Of a DNA stretch of 64,000 nucleotides, positions 57,499 to 64,000 are shown one piece after another. Position numbers and translations under genes: made by a program. Every line of letters begins with the position of its first letter. Within the stretch, counting starts at the first letter, position 1. This DNA comes from Phycisphaerae bacterium (GTDB lineage Bacteria > Planctomycetota > Phycisphaerae > Phycisphaerales > Phycisphaeraceae), in NCBI GenBank assembly GCA_030425705.1, contig JAUHZU010000002.1, forward strand, positions 496,001-560,000, in the 5' to 3' direction. The notes below the pieces were generated by a model. It ran no database searches. It was not told where the DNA came from and saw only the letters and a list, made by a program, of their open reading frames with translations.

Positions 57499-57753
57499 CT
57501 ACCGCGCCGTGCCGCGTTCGTGGCCGCACTCGGGGCAGTGTGTCGTGACGCGAGGCAGGCCCCGGGCGTCGTAGCCACAATGGGAGCCGAGACCGCCTCG
57601 CCGTCGACGATGGGCCGACCGCTCCCGGGTGTACCCGACCAGCACGGCGACAAGCCAGAGCAGCGGTCCCACCGCCAGGCAGGTCCAGAGCACGAGTTGG
57701 TCGACCCACTGCTGTGGCACGATCCGGACAGCATATGGGCTGAGGCGTAACAC
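57499..57753 (-). CDS. Small TM/zinc-ribbon protein (CGYD...CPECG)
   Basis: 84 residues from a GTG at 57753. One TM helix at about 18-40 (DQLVLWTCLAVGPLLWLVAV) and a C-terminal zinc ribbon CGYDARGLPRVTTHCPECGH, the recurrent planctomycete signature. The ribbon lies at the C-terminal end here but at the N-terminal end in the 55672-56163 protein. A larger ORF across this region (57402-58226) is a shadow. Function unknown. Confidence 0.7.
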   Translation of the reverse strand: MLRLSPYAVRIVPQQWVDQLVLWTCLAVGPLLWLVAVLVGYTRERSAHRRRRGGLGSHCGYDARGLPRVTTHCPECGHERGTAR

Positions 57754-57784
57754 GGGAGCGCATGCGCAAGCGACATGCGGCTCA

Positions 57785-60193
57785 TCACGGATCCGTTCGG
57801 GACCGCCGCATGAAGGCGTCGAGCGTGACCGTGTCGGGCGCGTCGGCGTCGTTTTCGATCGCGGTGATCGCCTGGTCGTAGGCCAGGCGGAGCTGCTCGT
57901 TGTTCCCCGCGGCGTCGCGTGCCTCGCGGAGGCGGGGCAGGTACTCGGCGGCGGCGCTGCCGTAGGCCGCGAGCTGACTCAACGCCTTGGGGGCAAAGCG
58001 GGGGTGGCCCCAGCCGCCGAGCGTGGCGATGTCGGCGAGCGGGGGCAGGGCCTCGGCGATGCGCTGCGCGGAGACGAGGGCCAGGCACGACAGGCGTGCG
58101 TCCATCATGAACATCATGTTGCTCGGCGTGTCGTGGGACCCGGCATTGAGCAGGGCGGGCATGAGCGTCGCGCGTTCCGGCTCCGGGAACTGTTCGACCA
58201 GGCGGACGATCCGCGAGATCACCCACGGATCTTCGTGTCCGATCATCTGCCGAAGCGCGTCGAGCACGAGCCCGCGGTCTTCGATCGCCATCAGCCGACC
58301 GGTGATCTGCCCCGCGTTGCCGGAGAGCAGGTTGAAGACGATCTGCTGGGAGAGCATCGGGTCGTCGCCGCGCTCGTAGTCGGCGAGGTAGGGCAGCAGC
58401 TCGCCGGTCGCCCGCGCGGGATCGAGCTTGACCAGGGCGCGCACCGCTTCGTGTCGGACTTCGGCCGAGTCGCTGCGGACCAACAATGCCGCCGCGTCGA
58501 AGACGGTCTCTCGGCGTGGCATCCGGCCGATCCCGTCGGCCGCCTCGACCCGCCCCATCGCCGCCAGCCGATCGGGCCGGTGTGCCGACGCGATCAGCTC
58601 CGCGACCTCATCCGTCGGGGCGTAGCCCCGGCCGCGCAGCTCCTTGGCCGCCTCGAATCGCACCACCGGCGACCAGCTCGACAACGCCGCCACCAGGGCG
58701 TCGTCCGGCATCACGGGGTAGTCGTTCCGCCCCGCATCGAGCGCGGCCCGGACCTCCTCGGCGCTCATCGGGTCCAGCGTCATCGGCCCCTTGCCGGTGA
58801 TGCGCAGCTCGGCCCGGGCGACCGCGAGGTGCAGCAGGTACGCGCCGGGGCAGTCCCAGCCGTGGTAGTTCTCTCGGCGGGCCTCGGGGCTGCCCTGGTA
58901 CGGGTAGCCGTGCTGCCAGTCGCGTGCGAGGTCGTAGTACCAGCCGAACTCGCCGAGGTAGCCGCCGGTCGCGAGCGGCCCGCCGCGGGCGACGCCGGGC
59001 ATCGACCAGAGGATGTTGAAGAAGTTGCCGGTGTGCCCCTGTTCGCGGTCGGCGTTGATCGCGGCCACGGCGGTTCGGCGGAAGTAGGCGGTCGCCTCGG
59101 CATCGCCCAGGAGGTCGAAGAACACGGCGGCGTTGGAGTTCTTGCCGTTGTCGTCGTGGCCGTACTGTCGGTTCGGCTCGTGGTCGCCGTAGGGGATCGC
59201 GCCCATGCCGACGTACCGCCGGAAGAACGCGGCGCTGCGGGCGATCGCCTCATCAACGACCGGCTCGTCGACGCCGCACTCGCGGGCCAGGGCCATCGCC
59301 GTGGCGAGCGGGATGCTCACGCTGTTGATCGCGCCGTACCCCCGTAGCCGGCCCAGCTCGGGTGACACAAACCGGTGCCCCCAGTTGCCCATCACGCTCT
59401 GCCCGCTGGCGATCTCGACGGCCTGGTCGCGGAGCGTCGGGTAGACCGCCTCGTCCTCCGACACCAGGTAGTATTCGGCCAGCAGCAGCGTCGCATACGC
59501 GTACTCCCACGAGTGCAGCCCGCGGTGGTCCGACAGGTCGCGGTCCGCCACCCGGTGCACGTACTCCCGCACCATCGGCCGATACGCGGCGTCCCCCGTG
59601 GCCAGCAGCGCCAACGCGTTGATGTGGTTCGGCAGACTGATCTGCTCCAACCCCTTCTCGGCGAGCGCCCGTGCGCCGGCATCAAGCAGTCGGTCCGACT
59701 TCTCACAGTCAAACGGGGCCGTCGGGCTGAACGCGGGCAGCGGTTCGAGCTGGATGACAACCGTCTCGGTCTTGCCCTCGCGCCAGCGCAGCAGCTCGAG
59801 CCGGCCGTCCTGCTCCGACTCGCTCACCTGGATCGCGCGGGCGAGCGCGACCCGGGCGTCGCTCTGAAACGGCGCAGCCCCGAGCCCAAGCACCACATCG
59901 CCGGGCCGCAGCACGCCGTCGGCGGGGGACCCTTCGGCCACGGCCGAGATGTACGCCTGCCGGGCATCAAACGTGGCGCGTCGGCGATCGACATGGAAGT
60001 ACCCACGTGCCCCGGTCGGCCCGAGGGTCCAGTCGTGGGGGCCGTCCGCGGGGGGCGTGTCACCCGCGGTGTAGTCGGGCACGGCCGACTGCGGCTGGGC
60101 GACCGCCGGGCTCCATCCAACCACGAGTAAAACCAGCACGAGGATGGATGAGCCCATCGGAACGGGCCGGGCTGAGGTCGAGTTGCGTCGCAT
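57785..60193 (-). CDS. DUF6288-type secreted protein with PDZ and HEAT-like repeats
   Basis: 802 residues from the ATG at 60193 (GGAGG 6 nt upstream); upstream in-frame sequence is noncoding. Signal peptide near MGSSILVLVLLVVGWSPAV. A PDZ-like domain (about 65-125, SAVAEGSPADGVLRPGDVVL) is followed by an (alpha/alpha) domain with SLPNHINALALLATGDAAYR, HSWEYAYATLLLAEYYLV and YGAINSVSIPLATAMALARE, as in DUF6288. The C-terminal 250 residues are HEAT-like repeats (VVRFEAAKELRGRGYAPTDE, AEVRHEAVRALVKLDPARAT). Members are secreted planctomycete and verrucomicrobial proteins of unknown function. Confidence 0.8.
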   Translation of the reverse strand: MRRNSTSARPVPMGSSILVLVLLVVGWSPAVAQPQSAVPDYTAGDTPPADGPHDWTLGPTGARGYFHVDRRRATFDARQAYISAVAEGSPADGVLRPGDVVLGLGAAPFQSDARVALARAIQVSESEQDGRLELLRWREGKTETVVIQLEPLPAFSPTAPFDCEKSDRLLDAGARALAEKGLEQISLPNHINALALLATGDAAYRPMVREYVHRVADRDLSDHRGLHSWEYAYATLLLAEYYLVSEDEAVYPTLRDQAVEIASGQSVMGNWGHRFVSPELGRLRGYGAINSVSIPLATAMALARECGVDEPVVDEAIARSAAFFRRYVGMGAIPYGDHEPNRQYGHDDNGKNSNAAVFFDLLGDAEATAYFRRTAVAAINADREQGHTGNFFNILWSMPGVARGGPLATGGYLGEFGWYYDLARDWQHGYPYQGSPEARRENYHGWDCPGAYLLHLAVARAELRITGKGPMTLDPMSAEEVRAALDAGRNDYPVMPDDALVAALSSWSPVVRFEAAKELRGRGYAPTDEVAELIASAHRPDRLAAMGRVEAADGIGRMPRRETVFDAAALLVRSDSAEVRHEAVRALVKLDPARATGELLPYLADYERGDDPMLSQQIVFNLLSGNAGQITGRLMAIEDRGLVLDALRQMIGHEDPWVISRIVRLVEQFPEPERATLMPALLNAGSHDTPSNMMFMMDARLSCLALVSAQRIAEALPPLADIATLGGWGHPRFAPKALSQLAAYGSAAAEYLPRLREARDAAGNNEQLRLAYDQAITAIENDADAPDTVTLDAFMRRSRTDP

Positions 60194-60380
60194 CGGCGTC
60201 CTCCAGAGATGGGTTTCGGTACGCCCCGGCCAGGGTCTGGACTGGCGTGAGGTAGAACGGATTACGCCACACCCCAGTTTAGCCCGGGCCGTGCCGGGGA
60301 TACTGGGGCTGGACTTTCGTACAATACCCGGCTTGGCTCGATGTCCGGAAGCCACCCCACCCTCCCCCGCAGCCCCACCC

Positions 60381-62315
<1,935 letters not shown>

Positions 62316-62325
62316 GCCGCCCGCG

Positions 62326-63243
62326 TTACGACGCGTACCGCGCGGCTGTCTGCGCGAGGGTGTCTGCCTGCTCGGCGGTGCAGTTGACCGAGCCGAGGGC
62401 GACGTGTTTGCGCGTGCCGTGGTAGTCGCTGCCGCCGGTGGTGATGAGCCCGAATCGCCGGGCGTAGTCGGCGAAGCGTTCGGTGTCGGCCGGGGCGTGG
62501 TCGCTGTGGCGTGTCTCGATGCCGTCCAGCCCCATGTCCGCGAGCCGGGCGACGGCGTGCTCCAGCAGGTCCCCGGGCAGGCGGAGCTGCACCGGGTGGG
62601 CGAGGACGGCCGCGCCGCCCGCGGTATGGATCGCGTCGATCGCTTCCTCGGCCGAGAGCCGGTCCTTCCGCGTATGTGCCGCGCCGCCGAAGCCGATGTA
62701 TTTCGCAAACGCCTCGTGGACCGAGCGGACGTATCCCTTGGCGATGAGCACCTGCGCGATGTGCGACCGGCCGACGATCACGCCCGTCGCATCGATCGCG
62801 TCGTCATCGCCCCAGGCGTGCTCGGGGACGCCCGCCGCGTCCAGGACGTCTTCATAGGCGATCTTCACGCCCAGTGACTGCAGCTTGCGGACGACCTCCG
62901 GGTTGCGCTTGGCGCGGGTGGCACGCAGCCGTTCGCCGAGCCCCGCGAGCCCCGCGTCGTCGTGCCGGACGTGGTAGCCGAGCAGGTGCAGCGTGCCGGT
63001 ACGCGGCGTGTCGTCGTCGGCCGAGGGCGCGACCGACCCCGGGTCGGCGGACAGCTCGATGCCCGGCACGAAGGTGACCCGCAGCCGCTTCGCCGCGGCC
63101 GCCGCCTCCGCGAGCCCGGCCGTCGTGTCGTGGTCGGTCAGCGCAAACCCCGAAAGCCCCGCGTCTTTCACCAGACGGGCGAGGTCCCCTGGGGCATCGG
63201 TCCCGTCCGATGCGGTCGAGTGCATGTGCAGGTCGTAGGCCAT
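62326..63243 (-). CDS. PHP domain phosphoesterase
   Basis: 305 residues from the ATG at 63243. PHP motifs in order: DLHMHSTASDGTDAP, FALTDHDTTAG, FVPGIELSAD, GGAAVLAHPVQLRLPGDLL and TTGGSDYHGTRKHVALG. These His/Asp clusters bind metal ions. The family includes YciV/RNase AM (3',5'-nucleoside bisphosphate phosphatase) and DNA-polymerase-linked PHPs; the layout and length fit the YciV-like group. TATCAT (63253-63258, minus strand) lies 9 nt before the ATG. The longer upstream frame is spurious. Confidence 0.88.
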   Translation of the reverse strand: MAYDLHMHSTASDGTDAPGDLARLVKDAGLSGFALTDHDTTAGLAEAAAAAKRLRVTFVPGIELSADPGSVAPSADDDTPRTGTLHLLGYHVRHDDAGLAGLGERLRATRAKRNPEVVRKLQSLGVKIAYEDVLDAAGVPEHAWGDDDAIDATGVIVGRSHIAQVLIAKGYVRSVHEAFAKYIGFGGAAHTRKDRLSAEEAIDAIHTAGGAAVLAHPVQLRLPGDLLEHAVARLADMGLDGIETRHSDHAPADTERFADYARRFGLITTGGSDYHGTRKHVALGSVNCTAEQADTLAQTAARYAS

Positions 63244-63334
63244 ACGAGCGGAATGATAGCGGTGGGGCGGGGCGTGCGGCGCGTCGAAGTGAGCGGTGTC
63301 GTCGTCCGCTGCGCAGACGATGGTCGACGGCAGC

Positions 63335-63414
63335 GCCCCGCCGCGTGTGACGCGGCGGCTATCCGTGATGTGAATACAAGTGCTTGAGAATAGCCGCCGC
63401 GTCACACGCGGCGG
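63335..63414. repeat. Paired-hairpin (REP/BIME-like) repeat, copy 2
   Basis: Two copies of a 26-bp unit, CCCGCCGCGTGTGACGCGGC then GGCTAT, lie head-to-head (63337-63362 and the complement of 63389-63414) with a 26-bp spacer. Each unit is itself an 8-bp-stem hairpin (CCGCCGCG/CGCGGCGG around TGTGA). The right unit of copy 1 at 16269-16296 has the same sequence with one or two changes. Confidence 0.75.
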
Positions 63415-63447
63415 GATGCCCCGATGGGGTCGTCTTGATGCGCACCG

Positions 63448-64000
63448 TTACACGATGCTGTTGTCCTTGAGCACCTTTATCAGCTCCGCGACGCTCTGTT
63501 CGACGGTGAATGCGTCCGTCCGCAGGTGCAGGTCGGGCGAGGTCGGGGCTTCGAACGGGTGTTCGTCACTCAGCCCGGTCATGTTCGTGATCTCGCCGGC
63601 GCGGGCTTTCTGGTAGAGCCCCTTGGGGTCGCGCTGTTCGAGGACCTCGATTGGGCAGTCCACGAAGATTTCGAGGAAGGGGAGGTCGGCGTCGGTGTGG
63701 ATCGCGCGGACTTTGTCGCGGGCGTCGCGGTAAGGCGAGACGAACGAGCAGAGGGTGATGCAGCCGGCGTCGGCGAAGAGACGGGCGACCTCGCCGATGC
63801 GGCGGATGTTCTCGTCGCGGTCTTCGGGGCTGAAGCCCAGGTTGCTGCACAGCCCGTGGCGGATGTTGTCGCCGTCCAGCCGGTAGCACAGCCGGCCCTG
63901 CTGGTGGAGGTGCTGTTCGAGCGCGACGGCGACGGTGGACTTGCCGCTGCCGGACATGCCGGTGAACCAGAGCGTCGCGCCGCGTTGGCCCAGCAGGGCG
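63448..64000 (-). CDS. cysC: Adenylylsulfate kinase (5' end outside window)
   Basis: Reads in from the right edge on the minus strand; about 184 codons are visible. P-loop GMSGSGKSTVAVALEQHLHQ preceded by RGATLWFTG, then LDGDNIRHGLCSNLGFSPED, IRRIGEVARLFADAGCITLC and VSPYRDARDKVRAIH. APS binding and the lid region LYQKARAGEITNMTGLSDEH are conserved. It makes PAPS from APS. The upstream end is cut, so I cannot tell whether it stands alone or is fused to CysN. Confidence 0.92.
   Translation of the reverse strand, partial: ALLGQRGATLWFTGMSGSGKSTVAVALEQHLHQQGRLCYRLDGDNIRHGLCSNLGFSPEDRDENIRRIGEVARLFADAGCITLCSFVSPYRDARDKVRAIHTDADLPFLEIFVDCPIEVLEQRDPKGLYQKARAGEITNMTGLSDEHPFEAPTSPDLHLRTDAFTVEQSVAELIKVLKDNSIV

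Noticed and set aside
57402-58226. 274-codon ORF overlapping the small zinc-ribbon gene
   Set aside because: Overlaps the DUF6288 gene in another frame and lacks any motif; the 84-residue zinc-ribbon frame is the better gene.
63335-63414. CRISPR-like repeat
   Set aside because: Only two units, in opposite orientation, each a hairpin; no spacer array or cas genes.

Overview
The window is high-GC DNA with strong G/C preference at third codon positions. Its gene content points to a planctomycete of the Phycisphaerae type: PEP-CTERM-like secreted proteins, type II pseudopilins with a C-terminal H-x-DG signature, a DUF6288 PDZ/HEAT protein, several small zinc-ribbon membrane proteins of the CGYD...CPECG kind, lipid A type LpxI, and a sigma factor with a membrane-spanning C-terminal extension. 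The lineage is inferred from protein families only. I see no IS element, CRISPR array, rRNA or prophage. Two tRNAs are present: Val(GAC) and Tyr(GTA).

Layout. 1-8.8 kb: GH129-like lipoprotein, small membrane protein, kinase-like protein, glycogen debranching enzyme, rhomboid protease, diguanylate cyclase. 8.8-16.2 kb: PEP-CTERM protein, TsaC/Sua5, a 22-residue predicted lipoprotein, zinc-ribbon protein, ABC-2 permease, histidine kinase, then two parS-like palindromes and parB. 16.3-22.7 kb: M42 peptidase, pterin dehydratase, SPOR lipoprotein, acyl-CoA synthetase, DAHP synthase. 22.8-26 kb: two divergent copies of a two-gene cassette (pseudopilin plus zinc-ribbon membrane protein) around an AT-rich 535-bp spacer. 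26-34.5 kb: tRNA-Val, then a five-gene lipid-modification cluster (flavin amine oxidase, DUF1365, Cfa-like, DUF1295, second Cfa-like), a transglutaminase-like protein and a membrane-anchored ECF-like sigma factor. 34.6-43.2 kb: YqaE, HolB, lipoprotein, ferredoxin-NADP reductase, and a dTDP-rhamnose cluster interrupted by an inverted-repeat-bounded GxxExxY unit, then DUF2071 and thioredoxin. 43.2-48.6 kb: M16 peptidase, DUF2752/TM2 group, RibB with a degenerate GTP cyclohydrolase II domain, DAACS symporter, and a candidate small RNA. 48.6-64 kb: zinc-ribbon protein, TlyA-like methylase, HNH nuclease, tRNA-Tyr, dockerin/PEP-CTERM protein, an unusual ORF running into lexA, lpxI and an oxidoreductase, phosphofructokinase between two zinc-ribbon proteins, a DUF6288 protein, typA, a PHP phosphoesterase and cysC (cut by the window edge).

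The signals most worth following up are: (1) the GxxExxY unit with ~38-bp terminal inverted repeats that supplies the stop codon of rfbD; (2) the duplicated, divergent pseudopilin/zinc-ribbon cassette; (3) a recurring TAnnnT box 5-9 nt before start codons, suggesting widespread leaderless mRNAs; (4) parS-like sites abutting the parB promoter; (5) a candidate ~60-nt small RNA; and (6) a two-locus paired-hairpin repeat.
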